NCBI GenBank assembly: GCA_949317995.1
Contig: OX439040.1
Span: 76,791,972 to 76,855,971 of the forward strand
Source of the DNA: Acholoe squamosa
Taxonomy: Eukaryota; Annelida; Polychaeta; Phyllodocida; Polynoidae
DNA length: 64,000 bases
Direction of reading: 5' to 3'
Shown here: positions 44,775 to 55,214 of the stretch, piece after piece
How positions within the stretch are numbered: the stretch's first letter is position 1
Layout of the letters: every line of letters starts with the position of its first letter
Notes under the pieces: model-generated
What the model saw: only the letters and a program-made list of their open reading frames with translations
What the model was told of the DNA's origin: nothing
The model's database searches: none
Position numbers and translations under genes: made by a program

Positions 44775-46265
44775 GGGGCCCCTGAATAAATATAGTAACA
44801 CATGCAAAAGCTTCCTGCTTTAAAGCATTGGCCCCTTGATGTCCCTGCTAGGTTTAGATGTACAAAAGGGCACAACTTAACAACTTCCTTCTGCTGTATG
44901 AAGGCAAAGAGTGTCACAACCAGCTGTTCACATTAGGAATGGGTCTATACTAGCTATTGTCAAATCCAGAGAGAGCAGGTCTTCTCATAGTTCCTGGATA
45001 TAGCTCTAAATCCCCATCCTTCCTTAAAGAAGCGCCATAGATATGTCATATTCCTAGGCCTAATAATGGCATTTCACATAACACTTCAATAAGGTTATGT
45101 TCCTGAGGAACTGATCCCTGGGGCAGGCGGGCAGTGGTAGATGTAGGTAAGGGCAGCTAACATTTTTGGGGCAGGCGGGCAGTGGTGGATTAGGGTTAGG
45201 TTGAGGCAAGGAGTCAGGTGTAGAGTTTGGATTTGTCTCACAGATGATGTTAGAATTATGTTTCAGATGCGGGTTAGGGTAGGGGTCCCATTACCTAGAA
45301 AGCCTTTTATCTGATGGTCCAAATGCTTGGAGTAGGTGGGCAGTAGTGGATTAAAGTTAGGGTCCAATTGTTTTTTCCATCACTTACTTATGAGCCTATG
45401 GTTAGAGTTGGGTTAGTATGAGAGGCAGGGTTAGCCAAACTAATTAGAACTACAGTTTTTCCCATGAAAATATTAGCTGACGTTTCACACTTTATGGGGC
45501 AGGCGAGCAGTAGTAGATTAGGGTTAGGGTGAGACAAAGGATTAACTCTAGTGGTAGGCTTAACTTTTTAGTTTGGGTTTAATTATGGATTTATTACAAG
45601 TGTAGGGGCTCGTGGAGCGTTGTATAGTGTTTGCTCCCTATTCGAGAGGGCAGGTCGATCGGTGCGGTTACCACTGGTAGGACCAGAGGTCGCTTCGATC
45701 TCTGGCCACTACGGGGTGGTGGCAGCACTAGTCTTTGCTGCTCCAGTCCCTACCTGGGACCGCGTAGGGAGCTCAGTTGGTCTCTGGCTGCGGCCAGGAC
45801 AACACCTGAACAGAATCGAGCTATACCTATAGCACCACTCCAAACATATGTAACTCCCAAATAAACATGTGCCGGTTGCACTAACCCGAGCTAACTCGTC
45901 TGGTTTTACTTGACATTGACATCTCTCGAACTAGATCGAAGTTAGATAAGAACTCGAACCATTACACATGTAAAGATCAAGGTTAGGTCCTGCACACTGA
46001 CTTTTTTGGATAGTCTAGTTATGGGGCAGGCGTATATCTATTGATGGGGTAGACGGGCATTAGTGGCAACAAATTTTCCTGTTTAGCCATAATATTCAAA
46101 CAATGATAGGTTCCTCAGTAGTTATGTAATACAAAATAGAGTAAATGTGAAGTTACAGCAGTCTAATACTGATCTAAATCAGGAAATTGGTATGTTTTTT
46201 TCCACCACTGTCCGCCTACCCGATAAGGGTTCACTTTTTCGGGGCAGGCGGGCAGTGGTAAACAA
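44775..46265. repeat. Left arm of a 7-kb inverted-repeat structure
   Basis: Read in reverse complement this arm matches 50425-51895 almost throughout. Shared anchors are CCTGCTAGG/CCTAGCAGG at the outside, GAATGGGTCTATACTA, GGAACTGATCCCTGGGGC, GGTCCAATTGTTTTTTCC, and GATAAGGGTTCACTTTTTC at the inside. It is built from recurring GGGGCAGGCGGGCAGTGGT motifs spaced roughly 170 bp apart. A solo-LTR-like insert at about 45601-45968 is absent from the right arm. Confidence 0.88.
45601..45968 (+). mobile_element. Putative solo LTR inside the left arm
   Basis: A roughly 365-bp segment from TGTAGGGGCTCGTGG to CTCGAACCATTACA interrupts the arm exactly where the right arm reads straight through. It has TGTA...TACA termini and an AATAAA signal near 45861. 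Its CpG-rich composition differs from the arm. No perfect target duplication was found, so the LTR label is tentative. Confidence 0.5.
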
Positions 46266-46473
46266 TTATTTTTAGTTTCAGATATATATCAGTTATCTCA
46301 GTAGTTATGAAATGTAAAATACGATGAAACATAATAGGAACTTACAATTTTGCAACAGGAAAGCATTACATGGAAAATTCAGATAGTTATGCATCATGGG
46401 ATAGGCAGGAGTAGTATATAATGTATCGGAACGGGACTATAGCTAACTACAGGATATTACTCACTCGGGACGC

Positions 46474-46645
46474 AGCCAATCAGAGACCTCCATTTGGTCA
46501 CGTGACCCGCTGCCATGGCAATGTGACCTACTTAGGGGATTAGCAACCACCTCTGAGCCAATCAGAGGCCAGCATTCTGGTAACCATGGCAACATGACCT
46601 AATTAGGGGATTATTGCAGTCATGTGACCCCTTGTTTGTAAACAA
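46474..46645. promoter_or_regulatory. Tandem NF-Y / E-box / X-box / forkhead motif cluster
   Basis: Two similar units of about 80 bp. Unit 1 has AGCCAATCAG (46474-46483), the palindrome GGTCACGTGACC (46496-46507) and TGCCATGGCA. Unit 2 has AGCCAATCAG (46556-46565) and a perfect X-box GTAACCATGGCAAC (46580-46593), then CATGTGACC and TGTAAACAA (46637-46645). These match NF-Y, USF/MITF-type E-box, RFX and forkhead consensus sites. Such density looks like a compact promoter or enhancer, but no transcript start or exon can be assigned. Confidence 0.45.
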
Positions 46646-46883
46646 CAACACTTGGTGTCAACACGTGGTGTAGTCAAGTATATACATTCATCTTTAATAA
46701 TAATCCAGACTGTACATAGTGTAATCTTTGTATATGGTTTTCATGCAAGTGTTCTTTCGAAATGTAGGAATGGTGTAAGTCATACTCCCTGTCCACAATT
46801 CATCTAAATTACAATAGAAATCCACTGAAGTATAAAATGTCTAAGGCTGTGCCACAGGCACAAGTATGATTGACTATCATGTA

Positions 46884-47264
46884 TTATTCCACGATTTCTG
46901 GGTTTCTCAGTGATTTTTCTTGATATTCCCATGCACATACCTGTCGATGTTGCACACCTTGTAGGCTGTAACATCAATTTTGTAAGGCTTGCGGTTATCC
47001 AGGGATAACCATTAGAGGTAGGCGGGACGAGTCCCGGTCCGGGCGCATTTTTTTTCGCTGTGTGCCCGCTGCCATAACTGCGAGATGCATTCAAACAAAG
47101 CCAAGCCGAGACGGGCGCTGTCAGTGTCCGCTGCCGGGCGACAAGGTGTATGTACCTGTACACACACTATGGCTGGCTTCGCGTCCCGGGGAGGGGGAAT
47201 AATTTTTGTTTTCAACTTGAATTTATTGATATTCTATTGATTATTTATTGGTTTCGTGGAATAA
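46884..47264. mobile_element. Dual-tRNA-like element body, copy 2, internally deleted, inverted
   Basis: Runs opposite to copies 1 and 3: TTATTCCACGATTTC at left and GGTTTCGTGGAATAA at right. It keeps the GCAGCGGACA-type blocks and the end block ACATCAATTTTGTAAGG, but only the B-box half of one tRNA-like module remains (near 47020-47040) and the plus-type module is missing. Confidence 0.8.
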
Positions 47265-47265
47265 A

Positions 47266-47392
47266 ACAAGTAATCAATGGATAATTCATGACTTGTGTGT
47301 GTAAGCAAAGGCTAATTACACTCGGGCTACGCCCTCGTGTAATTATCATTCACTAACACACGAGTCATGAATTATCCATTGATTACTTGTTC
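47266..47392. repeat. Long hairpin of copy 2
   Basis: AACAAGTAATCAATGGATAA and its inverse enclose the centre TTACACTCGGGCTACGCCC with its inverse half. It abuts the body at 47264 exactly as in copy 1. Confidence 0.85.
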
Positions 47393-47958
47393 ACTATGGC
47401 CATAACTCACCAGGGCTGCAATGTTAGACATTGATGTCTAGTCAATCAGATAATAAGATTGTGTAAGGGATCCTGTTCTTAAAGGGCTAAAAGTCAGTGA
47501 TGCATATATGCAAGGTTTAAAGGTTCCCTTTAAAAAGGTGCCTGGCCAACACTCTTGTAGTGGTGTTTTGAGATTGGGTAGAGCAGAACTAGTTGAGTAC
47601 CTCAAGGGACACAGAGTGGTAGTGCATCATACCAACCTTAGGGTAATAAGGCCTTTGTGTGGTTGTACATATATGTAGGTGGCCTGTTAAAGGGTTAAGG
47701 ATTACCCCGAGGTGTGACAACATCAATACTCTATTCCCATGTATGATTAATCTGCTAGTAGCCCTCTTAATATGCCTTGTCAGCACAATAGATTTATACA
47801 GGGTCCCTGTCCTATAAGGTAACAGCTTTGCAATGCTCATGGAGACACTGTATCTGCAAAATATGGTAAGGTTTAGATAGAAGTAAATACTTGATTGACG
47901 TCTAGTCAATCAAGTAATAATACCAAGTATGCCATTCAGTTTTTGTGGACATGACGCT
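47393..47958. other. Spacer of the inverted-repeat structure
   Basis: Contains TTGATTGACGTCTAGTCAATCAAG, a 24-bp palindrome-like sequence (about 47891-47914), and a related piece near 47446. No gene supported. Confidence 0.45.
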
Positions 47959-48822
47959 TCACAGTAGAGCATTCTGTATATTTTCAAAATTTAACTCTTT
48001 ACAGAGCACACGATCTAACCACTCTTGACAGAAGGTGTTGAATATTCTCTCAAGAGTTATGACAACACATATCCTGTAAAAAGTCTGAGTTTTTCTTGAG
48101 AAGAAATATTAAAGCTTTAGTAGATTCTAACGAATACCGTCTTTTGATGAGAGGACAGGTTTTCTGATTGTGAAATTGATATAGTCCTATCGATCTGTCT
48201 GCGAAGACATCGGTCCCTCTCCAGAAAACATCTTTGAAACACTCTTTCAATGAATCGAATGTCTGATTAGAAATGAGTCCTTCATGAACATTTTGTTTAA
48301 CAACGGTGTTTTAAAGAACAGCACATCTGTTGCATTGATTATTTCCCATGTGTAAAACAGTTCGCAAGTACACATATTCTCCTTTAACAATATACGAGTA
48401 GGTAAGGTAGTACCTTGAACGTTAGAGGTTCCAGCCAGAAGAGTTATATCCATGGGCGATTGGGGTGGTGGTGGTAATAATGTGCGATCTTGTACAGCAC
48501 TAGTAGTAGCAGCAGCAGAAGCATCCAAGATATTTACCTCCATGTCCAGTGAGGTTACCCGCTTCAGCGTCTTTAGCCAGAGCTGCGATGTCTATGGATT
48601 TAGGTGTGACAAGTGGTGGCAGCAGCAGCAGCAGCAGCATCTGCAGCAGCAGCAGAAGCAGTAGCACCAGCATCTAACCATCAGTACGGATCGATTTAAA
48701 ATTCGGCGTTAGCGTCACCTGTGAACAGATCAGCAATGATCTCGATTCGGGGAATATGGTGATGCTGTAGTAGTTTTTGGTTTCTCAGAGTTGATAGTCT
48801 GTAGAGAGGTCGGTGTTTCCAT
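47959..48822 (-). pseudogene. Frameshifted gene of unknown family in the inverted-repeat spacer
   Basis: On the minus strand protein-like segments follow one another from an ATG at 48822 to a stop at 47959, in changing frames. They include METPTSLQTINSEKPK near the start, an alanine-rich repeat region over the CAG tract, KTLKRVTSLDMEVNILD, CELFYTWEIINATDVLFFKT, KECFKDVFWRGTDVFADRS and a last segment near ERIFNTFCQEWLDRVL. At least four frame changes and in-frame stops break it, so it is dead as it stands. Total length would be about 290 residues. I recognise no domain. Its place between the long inverted repeats suggests it came with that structure, whether transposon, viral remnant or captured gene. 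Introns instead of frameshifts are less likely because no splice sites fit the breaks. Confidence 0.5.
48618..48660. repeat. CAG/GCA trinucleotide tract
   Basis: GCAGCAGCAGCAGCAGCA units interrupted by TCT. It falls in the alanine-coding part of the broken gene on the minus strand. Confidence 0.9.
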
Positions 48823-48914
48823 GATGAAGGTGGCAGAGAAAGTGTGAGGGAACAAAATTTCACTCTCCCTTATGTACCCGTCTGAGATAAGCCTCTTAAC
48901 TGTGGTTTTAAATC

Positions 48915-49185
48915 GATCAAAGACTTAAAATAGATTCAATCCCATTTTCACAGAGACCTTCGCTCGGTAGGGTATCTCTCTGTTTTGATTTTCTCCTGCC
49001 GTTTGCTGTAGGCATGGATCCCTTAGATCATTAAGTGTGGTTGGTCCCAGAGGGAAAAGATAAAAGACTTAAAGGATCTGATCCCATAGTCACAGAGATT
49101 CTCCCTCGGTAGGGTATCTGTTTGTCACCAACCTTTCACTGCAGGAGGGTTTAACTTAGATCATCAAAGTGTTGTCTCATGGCGA
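48915..49185. repeat. Two tandem units of about 140 bp upstream of the broken gene
   Basis: Each unit contains AAGACTTAAA.AGATT, ATCCCAT..TCACAGAGA, CTCGGTAGGGTATCT and a later TTAGATCAT.AAGTG. They lie directly upstream of the start at 48822 in minus-strand sense, so they could be a duplicated promoter or terminal region of that unit. Confidence 0.6.
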
Positions 49186-49334
49186 CAAGAGGAGCAGGAG
49201 GAAGGGGGATTAACTTGTTGATTTGTTAGACTTAATCTGCTTACCACACATGCACCTTTGTAGTCACAGACAGAGTGGCAGACACGCACCCTGGGGTATT
49301 TTCCTGTGATGCATAGACAGGTAGGTAGGTAGGA

Positions 49335-49505
49335 ACCGTAGTACCTCGCGTATTAGGCTAGGTGCGACCCCTGAAGTTAAGGGTGTACCTTATAGGTAGG
49401 GGTTACTATAAAACACTACTAAAATGACCAAAATAAAGCTTGCAGATACACTTTATAGCATTCCCTCAAGTTGGGGGCGCGCCTTATACGCGAGGTACTA
49501 CGGTA
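49335..49505. mobile_element. CCGTAG-ended member of the CCGTAA family
   Basis: Ends ACCGTAGTACCTCGCG and CGCGAGGTACTACGGTA, about 171 bp. It sits between two blocks of the GTAG microsatellite, which it appears to have split. Confidence 0.85.
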
Positions 49506-49543
49506 GGTAGGTAGGTAGGTAGGTAGGTAGGTAGGTAGGTAGG
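49502..49543. repeat. (GTAG)n microsatellite
   Basis: About ten GGTA units. Three more units lie at 49319-49333, on the other side of the 49335-49505 element. Confidence 0.95.
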
Positions 49544-50424
49544 CGGGGAGGTGGGCACGTGTCCACCATTTTTGGCGCCATGCGCGCTGCTGCTGCTGCG
49601 CACCCCACACCTTGGCTAGTGAGTAATCCAATTAAAACACTTTGACTTCTCTGTTACAAGATTATATTTTCCTCCTACTGTTAACCTTCCCCTGTAGTTT
49701 TTGTATACAGACTTTGAATGCCTTAATCTCCTAACGATCCATAATTTCCTTATACATGTAAGTCGCATTAAGGTAATTATCACAGCTGTTACACTTGTTC
49801 ATCCCACCTGATACCCTTATTCCAAAAGCATTTTTTCCCCTTGATGCGGGGTGAAAGGATCCAGGTGAAAACGGGATTAGATCATTCTCTCAACTATATA
49901 AAGAGCCCTGATTTTCCTTTGACACTACCGCTTCTACTACTGCTGCTACCACCACTACCACCACCACCACCGTAATGACCGTGGTGACCGATTTTGGGGT
50001 CATTCTCTGTAAATATAAGGGATATCTTCATCATATTTCCCATGATCCTAAAGACACATAAGGAGTCTCATTCATTGTTATTGGCATTAAAATTGATATA
50101 TGTCTTATACCCCAAAATAGGTCACCACCCCACCATGGGCGGGGTAGGCGGGCATTTTGCCATATCTCGGCCAATTTTTGGTGTTGGAAACTGCCGTTCG
50201 GAGGTTTTTAGTTATGAAATGATAACTCTAGATCATGATTCATAGCTCACCACCACCAAACTGCAATCTCTGGGTGAAATGGGGAAAAAGTGTAAGGAAG
50301 TTACCCCAGATGTTGAACCAGGATTTTCCGAGTCACAAAAATGATATGCATGTTTTTTCTTTGTACTAAGACATATCAGAATTCTGCAATCTTGCACATG
50401 CACATGCCCATGCCCATGTATGAA
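49544..50424. other. Spacer of the inverted-repeat structure
   Basis: CTG and CCA trinucleotide clusters (49585-49600, 49932-49970) and a GGGGTAGGCGGGCA motif at about 50141. No gene supported. Confidence 0.45.
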
Positions 50425-51895
50425 CTCTTTGTTAACCACTGCCTGCCTACCCTGAAAAAGTGAACCCTTATTGGGGTAGGCTGGCAGTGGTGAATTAAAC
50501 ATACCCATTTCCTGCTTCAAATCAATATTAGACTACTTTACCTTCAAATTTACTCTATTTTGCACTACATAAAATGGGAAAGGTGAACGATGATCAGTTT
50601 GAGCTGACCATTTCTTCATGACCTTGTCCAGCCCGGAGCGGGCTGGACATGCGAGTGAAGAAACAGGAAGCTCAAATTGATCAGAGTTCATCTTTACATT
50701 TATGTCAAGGTGTTTGAGTGGAAAATCAATCGATATTTCATCAATAAGATTGAAATTAAACTCTTATTTACCCATCGTCATCGTGAAATGCTGACCGCCG
50801 CCATCTTGAATGTTACGTTTCAAAAAAGCTGCGCATGCGCGATAGACCTATGACATCATCGTGCGGATTTGGCGCCGGTTATTTAACGCAGGGGTGCAAT
50901 ATGGGGGCTTAGTGCATTGTCAATGGGGCATCGATATTCACCTTGACATAACTACCAAGGAACCTATCATTGTTTGAATATTGTGGCTAGAAAGGAAAAT
51001 TTGTTGCCACCACTGCCCGTCTACCCCATCAATAGATGCCCGCCTGCCCCACAACTAGACTATCCAAAAAAGTCATTGTACATGACCTAACCTTCATCTT
51101 TATATATAACAAATCCATAATTAAAACCCTAGCTAGAAAGTTAAGCCTACCACTAGAGTTAATTCTTTGTCTCATCCTAACCCTAATCCACCACTGCCCA
51201 CCTGCCCCATAGAGTGTAAAACTTTGGCTCATATTTTCAACTGTAGTTCTATTAGTCTAGCTGACCCTGCCGGTCGTACTAACCCAACTCTAACCATAGG
51301 TCTCACTCCATCGACAAGAAAGCAGTAAGTGATGGAAAAAACAATTGGACCTGAAATTTGATCCACCACTGCCTGCCTGCCCCAAGTGTTTGGACCTCCA
51401 GATAAAAAGGCTTTCTAGTTAATAGGACCCTTACCCTAACCCTCAGTTAAAACATAATTCTAACAAATCCAAACTCTACACCTGACTTCTTGTCTCAAGC
51501 TAACCCTAATCCACCACTGCCCGCCTGCCCCAAAAACGTTAGCTGCCCTTACCTACATCTACCACTGCCCGCCTGCCCCAGGGATCAGTTCCTCAGGAAC
51601 ATAACCTTGTTGAAGTTTTATGTGAAATGCTATTATTAGGCCTAGGAATATGACATATCTTTGGCGCTTCTTTAAGGAAGGATGGGGATTTAGAGCTATA
51701 TCCAGGAACTATGAGAAGACCTGCTCTCTCTGGGTTTGACAGTAGGTAGTATAGACCCATTCCTAATGTGAACAGCTGGTTGTAACACTCTTTGCCTTCA
51801 TACAGCAGAAGGAAGTTGTTAAGTTGTGCCCTTTTGTACATCTAAACCTAGCAGGGACATCAAGGGGCCAATGCTATAAAGCAGGAAGCTTCAGG
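50425..51895. repeat. Right arm of the 7-kb inverted-repeat structure
   Basis: Inverse of 44775-46265 by the anchors listed there. It carries an insert (50577-50965) that the left arm lacks, just as the left arm carries the LTR-like insert that this arm lacks. Removing both leaves arms of about 1.1 kb. Confidence 0.88.
50577..50965. mobile_element. Insert in the right arm: foldback plus promoter-like motifs
   Basis: Begins with a hairpin (ATGATCAGTTTGAGCT... and its inverse AGCTCAAATTGATCAG) around the palindrome TGTCCAGCCCGGAGCGGG. It then holds GCCGCCATCTTG (YY1-like, about 50797) and TGCGCATGCGC (NRF-1-like, 50830-50840). The left arm reads straight through at the matching point. Confidence 0.6.
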
Positions 51896-52115
51896 GACCC
51901 CCAGGAGATGTTGAGCAGGAGGCCAACAAAGTGAAGCTTCAGGCACATTAAAGGGCCAAAATGTGAAGGAGGCTTCATGGGAAAACTAGAGACGGGCAAT
52001 TTGAAGCAGGAGGCTTCAGGGACAACCAGGGGCCAAAAATTTGAAGCAGGAGGCTTCAAAAAAACTCAACGGCTGATAGTTTGAAACACAAGGCTTCAAG
52101 GAGAATCTTTGGTAG
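51885..52115. repeat. Tandem repeat of about 50 bp (GAAGCAGGAGGCTTCA)
   Basis: The 16-bp near-palindrome GAAGCAGGAGGCTTCA and AGGGGCCAA recur about every 50 bp, four to five times, starting within the outer edge of the right arm. Confidence 0.75.
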
Positions 52116-52214
52116 ACCCAACAGCATGGGCCGACAGCATGAAGCAGAAGGCGCTTCACCCTGTTGCTCCAAGGTTGAGAAGGGTCCCTAGGTGGGTTTT
52201 GATGGTAAATAAAT

Positions 52215-52308
52215 GAAAGTGCTGGTCTGCTGCAGATACGAGCTAGGTCTCATAAACCAAAATTCAACTCCCGAAAACGTTACGTATGTGAGGTACACTT
52301 TTATATAT
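52215..52308. repeat. Left terminal inverted repeat of a 7.7-kb element
   Basis: About 93 bp matching the inverse of 59791-59883: GAAAGTGCTGGTCTGCTGC, GATACGAGCTAGGTCTC, CAAAATTCAACTCCCGAAAA, and TTACGTATGTGAGGTAC. Confidence 0.85.
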
Positions 52309-52573
52309 CTGTAGGCTATCTAAATAAATAATTTTTTATTTCTAGTCTATTCTAGTGTAGTATGTATATGAATTGAATGATTAAAACAAAAGTCATGGCT
52401 CAAGTCTGCATAGTAATGCCAGAGGGGGTCTTTTGGTATTGGTGTGGAAATCCTCACATACGTAACGAAAATATATGGGGGAGAAAGGAAATGTTTCCAG
52501 TTGCCCTAGCAGAAATGACCAACCACTGGAAGTCACTCAGAGGATCTCAAATTAGCTAAGCGCACAGTCTACT

Positions 52574-52780
52574 GTGATTTTGCAGCTCCATCTACACTGT
52601 ATCTGGGTACTCCTTATCAGGTCCTATCCATATCAGACACACACAGCACAAGTGTATTCCTTAGGAAGCCCTATCCATATCAGACACACACAGTACATCG
52701 ATACACCTTATGAAGTCTATCCATATCAGACACACCCAGTACATCGATACTCCTTATGAGGTTCTATCCATGTAAATCTG
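52574..52780. repeat. Tandem repeat of about 44-46 bp (CTATCCATATCAGACACA)
   Basis: Four units containing CCATATCAGACACACACAG, then TACATCGATAC and CCTTATGA. A related CTTATGAGGTACACACACA array is at 60570-60860. Confidence 0.8.
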
Positions 52781-53125
52781 TCCATGTAGGGTCAGAGAAG
52801 GATACTTTCATATACATTCCATATAAGACACAGAAATATGTACAACCTGTTCTTACAAGGTACTTGCAATGTAGGATTATGAACATTACTTGAAATCTAG
52901 AATTTTTTTTTAATTTAAGCTATTGATAATGCCCATAGGTTGAAGGAATAAACATGCCCCCATCATAGTAAAGCTAACTAGCTGCAGTTAAATGACCCCA
53001 GCATACTGGGTCATACTACCCATGTGAGTAACACGTTTATCTAATAAATTAGTGGCAGATGGTCCTTGGGGAAGGGGTGAAGTTTCAACTATCCCTTTGC
53101 TGGCACTGAACCTCGAAAGGGCAAA

Positions 53126-53126
<1 letters not shown>

Positions 53127-53189
<63 letters not shown>
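53127..53189. repeat. (CA)n microsatellite
   Basis: About 31 uninterrupted AC units. The minus-strand frames of alternating Val and Cys are its translation. Confidence 0.98.
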
Positions 53190-53193
<4 letters not shown>

Positions 53194-54289
53194 ATGCATT
53201 TGTAAACTAGCACTGAGATGGTGACAAGGGCCATATCAAGTTTTCTAATCCTAACACACACATTCATTTATCCATTCAGAGCTTTGTACATTCTTAGAAA
53301 ACATAAAATGTGTTTTGTAGTCAATTTGATTTTTAGTTAAAGAAGGACATAAAGTGCATCTCAGGTGTGATCATTGTGGTGTCTGATGGTTTGTCACTAA
53401 TAGACACAGAGGGGGTTCTGTCAATGTTGGGTTCAGACACACCAGATATACCTAGGCTGGCCCTGTGAGGTTGCATCCATGTAATATTCACACACATAAT
53501 TTTATTATAGGTCACCTTTGTCAGATCTCTCCAAATGTCAGTTATAAAGTTGATCTTACTTAAGTTGTATCCTTGTATACAGAAACCCTGGATTACTATG
53601 GTAACTAGGTCATCTCTGCTGTAGTGTGATGTTTATCTGATTAATGATTGCCAGATGTTCTATGGGAGGGGAAGCCTTCACTCTACCTCATAAGGAGAAA
53701 CACTCCATCTCAGTGAGACACACATATTTCTGTAAAAAATTCTATACAAAGCTCTATAGACAATATTTTAGGGATGATGTGCAATGATCTTTCATCTGAC
53801 CATGGAACATCATATAGATGGTATAATGGTTAGCATCTGGAAAAAGGTGTACAAATGCCAGAAAACCATGGTTTTGGCCTTTTTGCAGCCATAGGAAAAA
53901 ATATGCCTATCCTATCTATTTATATCATTTTGGGTGGATGTTGGTTGAAATTTTTTGCTACGGTCAGTTGAGTGCAGAAATTTACTCTTTGAAGTATCTG
54001 TGACAATAGCTCTTAGGTCAGAATAAATCTATCAATAATAGTGATATATTGTCCCTAATACAAACCACATTAAAAACCTTGTAAGGGGTTGAAATTGGTA
54101 TCAAGATTTTAGCTGTCCGTCCAATGGTGCCTGATTTGTGGTTCAGAATGGGTGCTACCATGTCCAGTTGGCAAGTTTCGTGCCAAAATTTATGCATGTT
54201 TCAATGAAAGTACAGGAAAGACTGTGAAGACAGATGAAGAAAATGTTTTCGGTCTTCACCATCTTTGGGTGCACTGCAAAAATCAAGTT
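53190..54289. other. Interior of the 7.7-kb element, no feature seen
   Basis: No protein-like segment recognised. Confidence 0.4.
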
Positions 54290-55115
54290 TAATCTATAGA
54301 GTGTCAAGTTATATCAATTATGTAATGTTACTTTCGGAATTCCAAGCCAATTCCAATGCTTGAGGATTGATTATTTTGAGCATGGGTAGTATCATCTCTG
54401 GTAGGCAAGTTTCCCTCCAAAATGCATGTTTCATAAAAAAAAAAGGGGGGAAAACTGTTGATTAGAAATGGGTAAAAGTTATTAAGAAATGTGGCCCCAA
54501 TTGTGATACAGCCTTTGGCCATCCATATAGAATGCTTTTTTTGTAGTTTTTTGGGCACACTGCAAAAATCAAGTTTTATCTATTTTGCAATGTTATGCTT
54601 GGAATTCCAAACCAATTCCAATGCCTCAGGATACCCAATTATGGGGGAAAGAAAGGGGATTGGTTATTTTGAGCCTGGTTGCTACCATGTCCGGTAGGCA
54701 AGTTTCCCTCCAAAATACATGTTTCATCAAAAAGGCGGGAAAACTGTTGATTAGAGATGAGAACATGAAATGGGTGAAAGTTGTTAAGAAAATTTGCCCC
54801 AAATAAGAGACAGCCTTTGGCCATCTATATAAAGTGTGTTTTTTTTTGCAGTTTTTTGGGCACACTGCAATAATCAAGTTTTATCTATTATGCAATGTTC
54901 TGTTTGGAAATCCAAGCCAATTTCAATGCCTCAGGATACCCAATTGTGGGGGGAAAGAAAGTGGATTGGTTATTTTGAGCATGCTTGCTACCATGTCCGG
55001 TTGGCCAGGTTCCCTACAAAATGCATGTTTCATAAAAAAACAGCGGAAAAACTGTTGTTTAGAGATGAGGACATGAAAACCATGAAGAAAAGTTTCAACA
55101 TGGAAACACAAAACA
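54290..55115. repeat. Tandem repeat of about 265-305 bp, three units
   Basis: Units marked by GGAATTCCAAGCCAATTCCAATGC at about 54336, 54600 and 54906 (written here as its consensus core GGAATTCCAA). TTGGTTATTTTGAGC, TACCATGTCCGG, AAGTTTCCCTCCAAAATGC and TTTGGGCACACTGCA follow in each. Confidence 0.85.
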
Positions 55116-55214
55116 AAATACTAAATGTACATTGTCCTTGTCACTGAAAAAAGTTGTAGTTGTTCCCTTGTTTTCTCATTCTCCTCGACACACACAGATT
55201 ATGGTGTATGGTAT

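Noticed and set aside
45180-45520. Interstitial telomere repeat (GATTAGGGTTAGGG)
   Set aside because: The TTAGGG-like words are part of a longer, about 170-bp repeating motif and never run beyond two units.
44775-51895. A complete Polinton/Maverick or other known giant transposon
   Set aside because: Only 7 kb long and no polymerase B, integrase, ATPase or capsid-like segment is recognisable, so the name is not justified.
53085-53267. Val/Cys-repeat open frame
   Set aside because: Translation of the (CA)n microsatellite.
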